Positions 29,648-40,090 of a stretch of DNA of 64,000 bases are shown here, one piece after another. The translations under genes were made by a program, and so were the position numbers. The notes below the pieces were generated by a model, which was given only the letters and a program-made list of their open reading frames with translations, did no database searches and had not been told where the DNA came from. Every line of letters starts with the position of its first letter. The first letter of the stretch is position 1. The stretch comes from Paragyromitra xinjiangensis (lineage: Eukaryota; Ascomycota; Pezizomycetes; Pezizales; Discinaceae): the NCBI GenBank assembly GCA_038503065.1, contig JBCAMK010000012.1, positions 930,001-994,000 on the forward strand. The letters are read 5' to 3'.

Positions 29648-29808
29648 CCTCTACTGGGAGCCTCAGGGGACGAGAACCCAAGGCACCTCAACCCAGCAAG
29701 TTCAAGGGAGAAGCTACTGATGTGGACCGATTCCTCCAGCAATGTGAAAATGTCTTCACTATTGAAGCATCCAGTTTTCAGCAGGAATCAATTGAGATCC
29801 GCTACACT
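29648..29808 (+). pseudogene. LTR-retrotransposon gag, N-terminal fragment
   Basis: The frame includes KFKGEATDVDRFLQQCENVF and SSFQQESIEIRYT, typical of the start of Gypsy-type gag domains. It ends at the 13-bp duplication GATCCGCTACACT (29796-29808), where the minus-strand LINE is inserted. It resumes at 32077. The upstream gag start was lost at the junction with the plus-strand LINE. Confidence 0.75.
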
Positions 29809-32063
29809 TATTTATTTTATTTATTTATATTTCATACTGCATAAATCCGAAACGGATATGGCATACATATAGAGAAAACCAAACAGAAAACAAAAACAAA
29901 ACGCAACTAACTACCCGATTCCTCCCACTGGGTCCAACTCAGCCCTCTATGGCTATTCTTCAGTTAATGTATTAATACCCCGATCTAGTGTCCTCTCTCA
30001 CAGGACAAGACTACCCTGGGCATTCTTCTTTCACCAGCACATGCTTTGTGCCTATAGCACGTCCCTCCAACAATCCGAGCACTGTCAAGGGAGATGAAGT
30101 CGTAAGGGTGGGGGGGAGACTTAGATTTGCATGCGATTCTGTCGTTCACTTGCAGCTAGTCTTGCTGCTGTGAGTTTGAGGCACTTGGGGGAGTTACCAC
30201 GATGTTGTTCGCCACAGTTGGCGCAGCGGAGGATGGTGTGAAGGCAGGGAGATCCTTTGACATGGCAGGAAGGTTTGCCGCAGGTGTGTGTTGACACTGT
30301 ATGAGGCCCAGCACAGATGGTACAGATAGGGGTCTTGCTGGTACAGTGCTGTTGGTGGTGGCCAAAGGCCAGGCAGTGGGTGCATTGGGTGTCCTGTCCA
30401 AAGCGAAGGTATTTGGAGACCTTGAGGCGGCGTCCGAAAAGGGAGAGCCCTCTCTCAAGGGCAGTGGTGGCAGGTTGTTTCCCCTGGATGGTAAGAACCA
30501 TAGAAGAAGCCTGCTTGCCCTCTCTCTGCTCTGGTCTGGTGAGCCAGCGAGGGTCGCGCATGAGGGTGGTGCCAGGGTTGAACTGTTCAACCTCTGACCT
30601 GATGTGTTGAAATCCTTCTTCGCCAGAAGGAATGGAGGTGGGTACGTTATGCAAAACAACCTGAAAAAGAGTGACTTCTTTCTCCAGGCTGTTGGCATTG
30701 GGGATGGTGGATCTCACAATCTCCTCAAGCTTTGATCTCTGCTTGAGGAGTGTGTCGGAGGTGGTGGTGGTGACAGCAATGAGCTGCACATGATGGGCAG
30801 GTGTAAATCGCACCTCTGCAATCAATGGGCTTTCTAGGGCTGCATTGACTGCATTGCGAATGGTGAGTGGAGTGACATCCTCAGGAAGGGGTAGACCATT
30901 CCTGGTGATAATGAGTGTGCGGTCGCGTTTGGGGGGGCTGATGGGTGTTTTGGGGGCCTTGGAGGCCTTGCTGGTGGGTCTGGAAGCCTTTTTGGAGGCA
31001 ACCTGGGCCCAGGAGTGTGGTGCAGGCGCTGGGGCAGCTGCTGGAGGTAGGGGGAGTGAGGCAGGACCAGAGGCAGAGGCAGAGGCCAAGATGGTAGTGA
31101 GGGCGCGTTTCTGCTCCAGATCTGCTACTTTGGCTGTGAGGGTTGCAATCTTTTCCACAAGAGCAGGGTTGTTGTGGAAGACTGGAGGTGGTGGAGGTGT
31201 CCTGGCTGCTTTTTCAAGCCTGCGGATGGTTTTGAGCATCTGCTTGATGCAGGCCCGGTATTCATAGAGGGTTGCAGCTAGCAGTAGGACAGCATCTGCA
31301 ATCTTGGGGGTGGTGTTGAGGATGGGGGGGGTGAATTCTTCCTCCGTTTCACTCTCAGATTCAGTCATCTCATGATCCTGAGAGTCTGGGGGGAGTGGGA
31401 GGGATTCATAGTCCTGTAGAGCAACAGCAGGACGCAGTGGGAGAGTCTGGGTGGGTGTTTGCTCTGGGTCTCCATGATGGGAGGCTGAAAAGCGCGAAAA
31501 TGGGGGTGTTGTAGGCGCGATAATGGGTGTTGTAGGGGTGTTTTGGGGCGAATTGACGCCAGCAGAGGAGGGCTGATAGCCTCTGCCTCTTCCTCTGCCT
31601 CTAGATGAAGAGGAAGACATGTTGATGGTCCTGAACCGACAGGAGGTGGGGGGAGGTGTTGTTGGGCCCTAGGGGGGTCCCTGGCGGGTGGGGGAGGGTG
31701 GGAGCAGGAAGTGTCAACAACTTCTGCAAAACTGCTCGGATCCGGACGAACAAGAGGGCGATCGAACGGGCACAGTGAGGGGACTCCAAAAAGCCCGGGG
31801 TCGAGTCAATCGGAGTAGTATTGGTGGAGATATGAGGTTTTGCAGAAACTCAAAATTTGAGGTGTAGGGGGAGAAAGAGGGGTAAAATAGCGAATTCGAC
31901 AACAACTTTTGCAAATCGAGAGCGACCTCGACGTACAATAGCAGGATCGAACGGGGGCAGTGAGGCGAGTCCCAATAACCAAAAATCTCGTTAATCGGAG
32001 TAAAACTGGTGGAGTTATGACCAAAAAGTCGTTTCGTGGTTGTTGTTGTCGGTACACTCCCGC
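29809..32063 (-). mobile_element. ORF1-only LINE, minus strand, 13-bp TSD
   Basis: A 2,255-bp element with (TTTA)n at its 3' end (29809-29825 on the plus strand) and 5' end near 32063. GATCCGCTACACT is duplicated at 29796-29808 and 32064-32076. It has the same plan as the plus-strand copy: leader monomers, ORF1, short tail, no ORF2. It interrupts a retrotransposon gag gene. Confidence 0.93.
30121..31620 (-). CDS. LINE ORF1 protein (gag-like, CCHC knuckles)
   Basis: 499 aa, intact, and clearly homologous to the protein at 27786-29333 over its full length. It has an Arg/Gly-rich N-terminus, a coiled-coil candidate (IKQMLKTIRRLEKAA and VEKIATLTAKVADLEQ), an RRM-like centre and cysteine clusters CTHCLAFGHHQQHC, CTICAGPHTVSTHTC and CANCGEQHRGNSPKC. 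Two intact ORF1 frames in elements that both lack ORF2 suggest that ORF1 has been maintained while the polymerase is supplied by another element. Confidence 0.88.
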   Translation of the reverse strand: MSSSSSRGRGRGRGYQPSSAGVNSPQNTPTTPIIAPTTPPFSRFSASHHGDPEQTPTQTLPLRPAVALQDYESLPLPPDSQDHEMTESESETEEEFTPPILNTTPKIADAVLLLAATLYEYRACIKQMLKTIRRLEKAARTPPPPPVFHNNPALVEKIATLTAKVADLEQKRALTTILASASASGPASLPLPPAAAPAPAPHSWAQVASKKASRPTSKASKAPKTPISPPKRDRTLIITRNGLPLPEDVTPLTIRNAVNAALESPLIAEVRFTPAHHVQLIAVTTTTSDTLLKQRSKLEEIVRSTIPNANSLEKEVTLFQVVLHNVPTSIPSGEEGFQHIRSEVEQFNPGTTLMRDPRWLTRPEQREGKQASSMVLTIQGKQPATTALERGLSLFGRRLKVSKYLRFGQDTQCTHCLAFGHHQQHCTSKTPICTICAGPHTVSTHTCGKPSCHVKGSPCLHTILRCANCGEQHRGNSPKCLKLTAARLAASERQNRMQI

Positions 32064-32076
32064 GATCCGCTACACT

Positions 32077-32791
32077 GGTAACCTTCTTGAAGGACATGCA
32101 GCAGTCAACTGGTATGAGGCCTACCATAACCTCATAGACCAAGGTGCTGCCGATAGAGCTGCAGGACGACCTGTTCAGCTTGACCCTCACTGGAACCATT
32201 GGGTTACCTTTTCCAATTCCTTCCGATCATCCTTTGGTGATAGAGTCACCAGAGAAGAGGCGGTAGCTAAGTGGGATAAACTCTCCCAAACCGCCGGAAT
32301 TGATGCTTTCCTGGACCAGATAGTCCAACTCATGTGGAAAACCGGTTATGCTGGTGAGGTTGTGGATGATAAAATATCCCAAGGCCTCACCGCTGAACTG
32401 GCTCTGGACTGGGCTAAGGTTGCAGTCAAACCTCGGTCCCTCCATGAGAGGATACAGATGATCCGCCACATGGGACATGTCCTGGAAAGACATAGGAAGG
32501 TCAGAGCCCCGGAGTCCAGGGCAACAGGAGAAGGAGGTGAGAAGAAAAACAGATCCAGAGGTAGAAGGAAAGGTCAGAGTACCGCCGCCTCCCCTGAGAA
32601 CAAGTCCACTCCTGGGGGTAATAACCCACCGCAGGAGAAGAAAGATAAAGCTGTGGAGCTAAAAGGTATGGCAGAGTCCAACCTCCCTTGATAAGACACC
32701 ACATGCTAACCACCCCTTGATAGGAATACCCGAGGGTATCCTTTCCGATAGAAAGAAGGCAGACAAGTGCCTGAAATGCAGAAAGGGTGGA
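32077..32791 (+). pseudogene. LTR-retrotransposon gag, main part
   Basis: Continues from 29808 in frame: GNLLEGHAAVNWYEAY, WVTFSNSFRSSFGD and LTAELALDWAKVAV are typical gag-core blocks. A basic linker follows. A TGA near 32690 interrupts the chain, and a partial knuckle (KCLKCRKGGC) is seen at about 32767-32796, running into the LTR at 32792. No protease or polymerase follows, so most of the element is gone. Confidence 0.75.
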
Positions 32792-32844
32792 TGTAACGGG
32801 GGTGGTCCTCTAGACAACTGCTAAGGCTAGGTAGGAAAACGGCC

Positions 32845-34288
32845 CATCAGCAAAAAGCCGGGTCTGCATCCAGTCGCGCCTAGAGCAGTAGGCGCACTGG
32901 GCGCACAGGGCTCGGATATTTTTTAGGCACTGTGTTAGGCGCATCGTCTAGTATGGCGTACGTGTGGACGCGCTGGACGTAGGTCCTGCCTCATTCACGC
33001 CCAGGCGCAGGCCTGGAAAATCCGAGCCTGGCATACTGGACATACAGCCTCCCTTGGGCGCGTTGGGCGGCATTGGGCGCATTGGGCATACGATGTCACG
33101 CTGCTTGTCACGCTGCTTTGTATGGCACTAAAAGTCTATTCTGCTCTATGTACATGTAGGACGCAATTCCACCCATTGTCTTGCTTCCGCTGTTGATCCA
33201 ACTGCCTCCAAATCGACTGCCTGCCTGCCTGCCTGCCTGCCTCCAAATCGACTCCCGAATAGACTCCGAATCGGCTGTTTCCGAGCCTCCAAATCCTGCT
33301 GAATTGACTGCTGAATTGACTCCCAATTGACTGCTGATTAGACTCCGAATCGACTCCTGAATAGACTCCTGAATAGACTCCGAATCGGCTGTTTCTAAGC
33401 CTCCGAATTGACTGCTCAGTAGACTCTGAATAGACTCCGAATTGGCTGTTTCTGAGCCTCCGAATTGACTCCTGAATTGACTCCTGAATATACTCCGAAT
33501 TGACTGCCGAATTGACTACTGAATAGGCTCTGAATTGACTCCTGAATAGGCTCCGAATCGGCTGTTCCTGAGCCTCTGAATCCTGCTGAATTGACTGCCG
33601 AATTGACTGCTGAATTGGCTCTATAGTACAGCGTGTTAGCATAGTCGACTGATGGGTAAGAGGTGGGGATTGGAGGGGTGGGGCAAGCGGGAGATGGAGA
33701 GGTGGGAGGTGGAAAGGTGGGAAGTGGAGAGGTGGGAGGCAAGCAGGAAGTGGGAGGCGAGCAGGAGGTGGGAGGCGAGCAGGAGGTGGGTATAAGGGAA
33801 TTGCTGGCGGAAGGCGCGTGTGAGGTCATGATGAGCCTAAGAGGGTCGGGTAACCGAGGGTTAGGGTTTCGACTTGGCTGAATTTGCGGCCAGGAGACGG
33901 TATATGGGCGCATGGGCGTACGATAGAGCGATTGGGGTGCGCAAGGGCGTATGTGGGCGCATGGGCGTATGGACGTGCTGGGGCGCGTAATAGAGTGATC
34001 GTATGGGCGTACTAGGCGTATATGCGTGCTGGGGCGAGCAATAGAGTGATCGTATGGGTGTACTAGGCGTACTAGGCGTGTATGGACGTGCTGGGGCAGC
34101 AATAGAGCAAGCGTATGGGCGTACTAGGCGTACAAACGTGCTGGGGCAAGCAATAGAGCGAACGTATGGGCGTGCTAGACGTATGGACGCAGTTGGACGC
34201 AGTTGGACGCAAGCAGGAGTACTGGGCGTTGGGGCCACACCCAGGTTCTTGCCCATCGCGCCCAGGCGGGCATCCCTTTTTGCTGATG
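32845..34288. mobile_element. Non-autonomous TIR element B2 (TSD CC, empty site known)
   Basis: Ends CATCAGCAAAAA and CTTTTTGCTGATG, length 1,444 bp. CC is duplicated at 32843-32844 and 34289-34290. The homologous LTR at 21955-22688 holds the uninterrupted site (reverse strand near 22635), so the duplication length is directly shown. The final 90 bp match the right end of the transposase-bearing B1 element at 5437. The interior has GGGCGTACTAGGCGTA-type subterminal repeats (33900-34210) and a minisatellite (33180-33650). It encodes no transposase. Confidence 0.93.
33180..33650. repeat. TGAATTGACTCC-type minisatellite in B2
   Basis: Short irregular repeats based on TGAATTGACTCC, TGAATAGACTCC and GAATCGGCTGTTTCTGAGCC. 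The same array type is found at 35600-35854, 36275-36648 and 39726-40090 in a different TIR element. Confidence 0.85.
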
Positions 34289-34970
34289 CCGTTGCTTATA
34301 CTAAAGTCAGGCTGAGATCTTAAAGTATTTTCATGCAGTATACTCAATAATCTTAAGGGCGGAACTCGGTAATTCTCGTCACTAGGTCTGTGGTTGAAGA
34401 TGGAGGAGAGCAACTGGTGGCGGGGCTCGCCAGTACTTGTAGTACTGCATGCTCGCCGCCTCTACTCAGTTCTACTCAGCTGGGGGATCCGGTTAACCCT
34501 GAATCCTGTCAATGATCATGGGTGGGTCTCTTCGGAAGTGTTCTCTCACATTCCGCTGAAGTTCTGCACCTCATGTGCAACCGCTCCTCATGCACTGCTC
34601 TACCAGTTGGGACTCTATGATCCGCCAGCCTAGTCCTGCAGGACTACTTGCATGGCGCTGATCAGTCTATAGTTGCGTCAGGTGTCCACTAGAATAGTTC
34701 TCCCAGTTGCGCCGCCTATCAGCCATAGCTGGTGGGGCATGCATAGGTGGATTAGGAACTCAACCACATCTCTGAGTGTTTCATGTCATCGGAGATCTGC
34801 TACAGGCCCATCAGCCTTAGCACCTCCGGATGTTCCTAACCACCAGGTCAGCGGGGTACTGGTGTTCCCTAGCATGTGGTAGCTACTCCACTCATGCTGG
34901 TCCTTGTACCTCTCCGTCTGCCCGGGTCTATTCTACCTTTCGCATGTAACAGCCTTGTGGGTCCGTTACA

Positions 34971-35250
34971 CAAAGTGCTCAATAACCAACGAGATTAGAG
35001 CGACAAGCTGGGTCCTCGGGGAGAATTAGGATGCTGTAAACGAACTCCCTGGAGAGCAAAGCGACGAGCTACGTCCTCGGCAAGATTTAGGACGTCGCTT
35101 AATACCTTGGCAAGGCCAGGACCTTGTTCATGCCTCGGCGAGACGCAGAGCGTTGCTCATGCCTCTGCAATTCATAAGTTTCCTCGCAGGCCTCTGTGGC
35201 CTCCGTGGCCTCCACAGAGGCCAGCGAGAAACATGAATTTTTTGCTGATG
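34971..35250. mobile_element. TIR element fragment with right end only
   Basis: No gene. The stretch has repeats of GCGACGAGCTACGTCCTCGG and a palindrome GCCTCTGTGGCCTCC...CCACAGAGGCC, as in the MITE at 16043. It closes with TTTTTTGCTGATG at 35250. A matching left end was not found; CTCTGCAATTCAT near 35165 may be its decayed remnant. Confidence 0.55.
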
Positions 35251-35854
35251 GTGCGCTCCCAGGGCGCCTGGAGGCACGAGCGCCCAACCTGCATCTCTCA
35301 GAGGATATGGCTTCTCCCGAGATATGCTGTATCCTCCATGAGCCAAAGGCATGATGCTGAGCCTCCACCCCACTCCTGGACCTCAACTCCACTGCCAGAG
35401 ACTTCCTGAATTGCAGACTATTGGATCTTACTTAGGGACTTAGAAGAATTTCTTTCAACTCCCTGTTGCTGCCCCAACCCACCCACACCGCCCACCCCTA
35501 TTCACCCACCCCCTTTTAACCCCCTTTGCTATGCCCATGCCTTCTTTCCTCCAACTCCTTCATCAACACGTTATGTACAGTAACTAACTCTAAATAGGCC
35601 CGTCAATCCCCTTGCTGAATCAACTGCTTCCAAGCCTCCGAATCTACTGCTGAATAGACTCCTGAATAGATTCCAAATCAGCTGTTTCTGAGCCTCTGAA
35701 TCCACTGCTGAATTGACTTCTGAATTGACACCGAATCGGCTGTTTCTGAGCCTCCGAATCCACTGCCTAATCAACTCCCAAGCAGCTGCTTGCTTGTCCC
35801 CGAATCTACTGCTAAATTGACTAATCAATTGACTCCTGAATAGACTCCGAATTG
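35251..35854. repeat. Tandem unit 1 (GCGCTCCCAGGGCGC ... minisatellite)
   Basis: No gene. A GCGCTC(C/T)CAGGGCGC palindrome, a conserved single-copy part (GAGGATATGGCTTCT, ATGCTGTATCCTCCATGAGCC) and a minisatellite. Unit 2 begins at about 35929 with the same order. Unit 1 is cut at 35854 by the next TIR element and is probably the remnant of an earlier copy. Confidence 0.7.
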
Positions 35855-36274
35855 CATCAGCAAAAATAATTAACACCTCCAGGAGCATGGGCACGTCTCC
35901 TGGGAAGGCAATCTCCTCTAGGGGCTCCATGCGCTCTCAGGGCGCTTGGAGTCACGAGTGCCCCGACCTGCACCTCCCGGAGGATATGGCTTCTTCCGAG
36001 ATATGCTGTATCCTCCATGAGCCAAAGACACGTTGCTGAGCCTCCACCCCACTCCTAGACCTCAACACCACTGCCAAAGACTCCCTGAATCGCAGACTAT
36101 TGGATCTCGCTTAGAGACTTAGAAGAATTTCTTTCAACTCCCCATTGCTGCCCCAACCCGCCCACGCCGCCCACCCTATTCACCCCCTTTTAACCTCCTG
36201 AGCAATGCCCATACCTCTTCCTCTCCTACATCTCCACTATAGACACGTCGTTTTGTACAGTAGCTAACTCTGAA

Positions 36275-36648
36275 TAGGCCCCGTCACTCCCCTTGCTGAA
36301 TCCAGGCTGAATCGACTGCTTGCCTGCCTCCAAATCCCGTGCTTTCCTACCTCCAAATCCACCGCTGAATTGACTCCTGAATAGACTCCGAATTGGCTGT
36401 TTCTGAGCCTCTGAATCCTGCTGAATTGACTGCTGAATTGACTGCTGAATTGACTCCTGAATAGACTCCAAATCCCGCGCTTTCCTGCCTCCGAATCAAC
36501 TGCTTGCTTGCCTCTGAATTGACTCCTGAATTGACTCCTGAATAGCCTCCAAATCGGCTGTTTCTGAGCCTCCGAATCCTGCTGAATTGACTGCCGAATT
36601 GACTCCTGAATTGACTCCAAATCGGCTGTTTCTAAGCCTCCGAATCCA
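36275..36648. repeat. TGAATTGACTCC-type minisatellite, left part
   Basis: Same repeat words as at 33180-33650. It is interrupted at 36648 by a family A element and continues at 39726-40090, where the bases across the junction restore GAATCCACTGCC. Confidence 0.85.
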
Positions 36649-37840
36649 CATCAGCAAAAATTGATAAAGCCGCCCCGGCCGCCTGGAGGTCTAGGCGGTC
36701 GGGCGGAATGTTACCCTTCTGTTAGGTTGCTGCAGCACCTCGACGCGCCTGGGAGGCAAGGTTTCTAGACCTTTGACCGCCTGGAGGAGGTCGTTTCCTC
36801 CTGTAGCAAGTGGTGTAGTGGGCTGCTTCTGGGCGTGGGTGGTCCCTCGCTGCCACAGAATTTTGGCAGCAGTTCACCCTGTAGAATGGATTTACACAGT
36901 ATGCTTGTAGGGCCTGGAATATTCGAGAATCACTTGTTTGGAACCAATATCATTGACAATTGCTTTATTCTATCTATATATCTATGTACAAATATCGGGG
37001 GCGGGGCTAAACTAGCTTTTGTGGAAGCTGCAGCAGCGGATCGACGACATGCCAGAGGCAGGCAGCAAATTGACCATGTGGCGGGGGCGGCGGAAGCTCA
37101 GGCAGCGAATCGGCCTATTGGCGCAGGCGCAGGCTCAGGCTCAGGCTCAGGCAGCGAATCGACCATATGGCGGAGGCTGCGGAGGCTGCTGCAGCGAATC
37201 GATCAATTGACTGAGGCAGCGGAATCTCAGGCAGCAAATCGACCATGTGGTGGATGTGGAGGCAGAGGAAGCTCAGGCAGCAGATCGACGACCTCCAGGA
37301 GGCGGCGGAAGCTCAGGCAGCGAGTCGACCTATTGGTGCAGGCTCAGGCTCAGGCTCAGGCTGTGAATCGACCATATGGCGGAGGCTGCGGAGGCTGCTG
37401 CAGCGAATCGATCAATTGACTGAGGCAATGGAAGCTCAGGCAGTGGATCAATCAGCCAATTGAGCCGCCTCCTGAGCTCGCTTAGGCGGAAGCAGTGAAG
37501 CAGGCAGCCAGCGGAGGCAGAGGAAGCTGAAGCAGCGGATCAAAGCGAGTCTAGGAGGCAGATCAGCGGGAGTCAAATAAACGGAATCAAGACGTTACCT
37601 GGGAGGTTCTTTGCAAGCAGAGCTTAGTACTTCGGGCCTAAAAGTCACAATGTCAACAAAGTACTATGGTACAGCGAGGTGGGGAATAGGTGGGAGTGAA
37701 TAGGGGGAGGAGAGACGGGAAGGAATAGGGGGAGGTGAGGATTGCTGTCTTACTAGGCTTTGCTTTGGCGACGACTAAGCGACGACTTGGCGACTACATA
37801 GTGATGACTAAGCGACTACATAGTGATGACTAAGCGACCT
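36649..37840. mobile_element. Family A copy 2, left part (chimeric with copy 3)
   Basis: Starts CATCAGCAAAAATTGATAAAGCCGCC with CA at 36647-36648. It has the same left arm and a shorter minisatellite (37018-37460) as the copy at 1489. It stops at AAGCGACCT, a point still about 250 bp short of the family's right end. There copy 3 begins directly. It encodes no gene. Confidence 0.9.
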
Positions 37841-39034
37841 CATCAGCAAAAATTGATAAAGCCGCCCCAGCCGCCTGGAGGTCTAGGCGGTCGGGCGGAA
37901 TGTTACCCTTCTGCTAGGTTGCTGCAGCATCTCGGCGCGCCCTGGAGGCATGGTTTCTAGACCCTTGACCGCCTGGAGGAGGTCGTTTCCTCCTGTAGCA
38001 AGTGGTGTAGAAGGCTGCTTCTGGACGCGTGTGGTCCCTCACTGCCGCAGGATTTTGGCAGCAGTTCGCCCTGTAGAATGGATTTGTACAGTAGGGCCTG
38101 GGATATTCGGGAATCACTTGTATGGAATCAATATCATTGACAATTGCTTTATTCTATGTATCTATCTATATATCTATCTATATATCTATGTACAAATATC
38201 GAGAGCGCAGCTAAACTAGCTTCTGTGGAAGCTGCAGCAGCGAGTCGACGACCTGCCAGAGGCAGGCAGCGAATTGACCTATTGGCGCAGGCTCAGGCAG
38301 TGAATCGGCCTATTGGCGCAGGCGCAGGCTCAGGCGCAGGCTCAGGCAGCGAATTGACCATATGGCGGAAGCTCAGGCAGCGAATCGACCATGTGGAGGA
38401 GGCGGCGGAAGCTCAGGCAGCGAATCGACCATATGGCGGAGGCGGCGGAAGCAGCGGCAGCGAATTGACCATTTGGCAGAGGCGGCGGAAGCTCAGGCAG
38501 CGAATCGACCATATGGCGGAGGCGGCGGAAGCAGCGGCAGCGAATTGACCATGTGGCGGAGGCGGCGGAAGCTCAGGCAGCGAATCGGCCTATTGGCGCA
38601 GGCGCAGGCTCAGGCTCAGGCTCAGGCAGCGAATTGACCATATGGCGCAGGCAGCGGAAGCTCAGGCAGCGAATCGACCCATTGGCGCAGGCGCAGGAAG
38701 CTCAGGCAGCGAATCGACCATATGGCGGAGGCGGCGGAAGCAGCGGCAGCGAATTGACCATTTGGCGGAGGCGGCGGAAGCTCAGGCAGCGAATCGACCA
38801 TATGGCGGAGGCGGCGGAAGCAGCGGCAGCGAATTGACCATGTGGCGGAGGCGGCGGAAGCTCAGGCAGCGAATCGGCCTATTGGCGCAGGCGCAGGCTC
38901 AGGCTCAGGCTCAGGCAGCGAATTGACCATATGGCGCAGGCAGCGGAAGCTCAGGCAGCGAATCGACCCATTGGCGCAGGCGCAGGAAGCTCAGGCAGCG
39001 AATCGACCTATTGGCACAGGCGCAGGCGCAGGCG

Positions 39035-39069
<35 letters not shown>

Positions 39070-39725
39070 AGCGGATCGACCATATGGCGGAGGCTGCGGA
39101 AGCTCAGGCAGCGGATCGATCAGCCAATTGAGCCGCCTCCTGAGCTCGCTTAGGCGGAAGCAGCGAAGCAGGCAGCCAGCGGAGGCAGAGGAAGCTGAAG
39201 CAGCGGATCAAAGCGAGTCTAGGAGGCATATCAGCGGGAGTCAAATAAACGGAATCAAGACGTTACCTGGGAGGTTCTTTGCAAGCAGAGCTTAGTACTT
39301 TGGTACAGCGAGGTGGGGAATGGGTGGGAGTGAATAGGGGGAGGAGAGACGGGAAGGAATAGGGGGAGGTGGAGATTGCTGTCTTACTAGGCGTTGCTTT
39401 GGCGACGACTTGGCGACGACTTGGCGACTACAAAGTGATGACTAAGCAACCTCCAAATTTTTTGAAAATCACTAAGTGCCTGGGAGGCGAGTGTATTGAA
39501 TTTTGCTAAGTCCCGAGTTTTCAGGAACTTAGAAAAATTCGATCAAAAATTTGCTAAGTACCCAAGCTACCGCCCTGCACTGCCAGATGGTAGGAGGTCA
39601 CCCAGAAGCGCTGCAGGTAGCAAGTGCCACCCGGGGAAATTGCAGCAGGCAGCAAGTGGCGCCTGGGCATGGCAGGCAGTCGGGCGGAATATGTACCTAT
39701 TGGGCGCAATTCTTTTTTGCTGATG
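37841..39725. mobile_element. Family A copy 3 with intact right end
   Basis: CATCAGCAAAAATTGATAAAG at 37841 to TTTTTTGCTGATG at 39725, 1,885 bp, followed by CA (39726-39727). That CA matches the CA before copy 2 at 36647-36648, not the CT before this copy. The minisatellite (38223-39130) contains a duplicated block of about 200 bp (38460-38640 against 38750-38940). The right arm has the GGCGACGACTTGG repeats. It encodes no transposase. Confidence 0.9.
38223..39130. repeat. GC-rich minisatellite in family A copy 3
   Basis: Same modules as 1855-2910, with higher internal identity, including a perfect-looking duplication of a roughly 200-bp block. This shows recent array expansion. Open frames here are low-complexity artefacts of the stop-free repeat. 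Confidence 0.88.
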
Positions 39726-40090
39726 CACTGCCAAATTGACTCCTGAATAGACTCCAAATCGACCCCGAATTGACTGCTGAATAGACTCCGAATCGGCCGT
39801 TTCTGAGCCTCCAAATCCACTGCCGAATTGACTGCCGAATTGAGTCCTAAATAGACTCCGAATTGGCTGCTGAATTGGCTGCAGAATAGACTCCCGAATA
39901 GTCTCCAAATTGACTGCTGAATAGACTCCAAATCCCGCGCTTTCCTGCCTCCGAATCAACTGCCTGCCTGCTTCTGAATCAACTGCTTGCTTGCTTCCGA
40001 ATCCCGTGCTTTCCTGCCTCCGAATTGACTGCCGAATTGACCTCCGAATCCATGGCTGCATTGACTGTTTGCTAGCCTCCGAATTGACTC
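39726..40090. repeat. TGAATTGACTCC-type minisatellite, right part
   Basis: Continuation of the array at 36275-36648 after the family A block. It ends near GACTCCACAGCAAGC. Confidence 0.82.

Larger units (their letters stand above)
32792..34970. mobile_element. LTR (TGTAACGG...CCGTTACA), split by a TIR element
   Basis: Begins TGTAACGGGGGTGG and ends GGGTCCGTTACA. Without the 1,446-bp insertion (element plus one CC) it is 733 bp, like the solo LTR at 21955-22688 in opposite orientation. The flanks GTGGA and CAAAG do not match. It is therefore not a simple insertion but a rearranged end of the gag-bearing element or a recombinant. Confidence 0.85.

Noticed and set aside
32787..34975. Target duplication of the LTR at 32792-34970
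   Set aside because: Flanks GTGGA and CAAAG differ, so it cannot be called a simple insertion.
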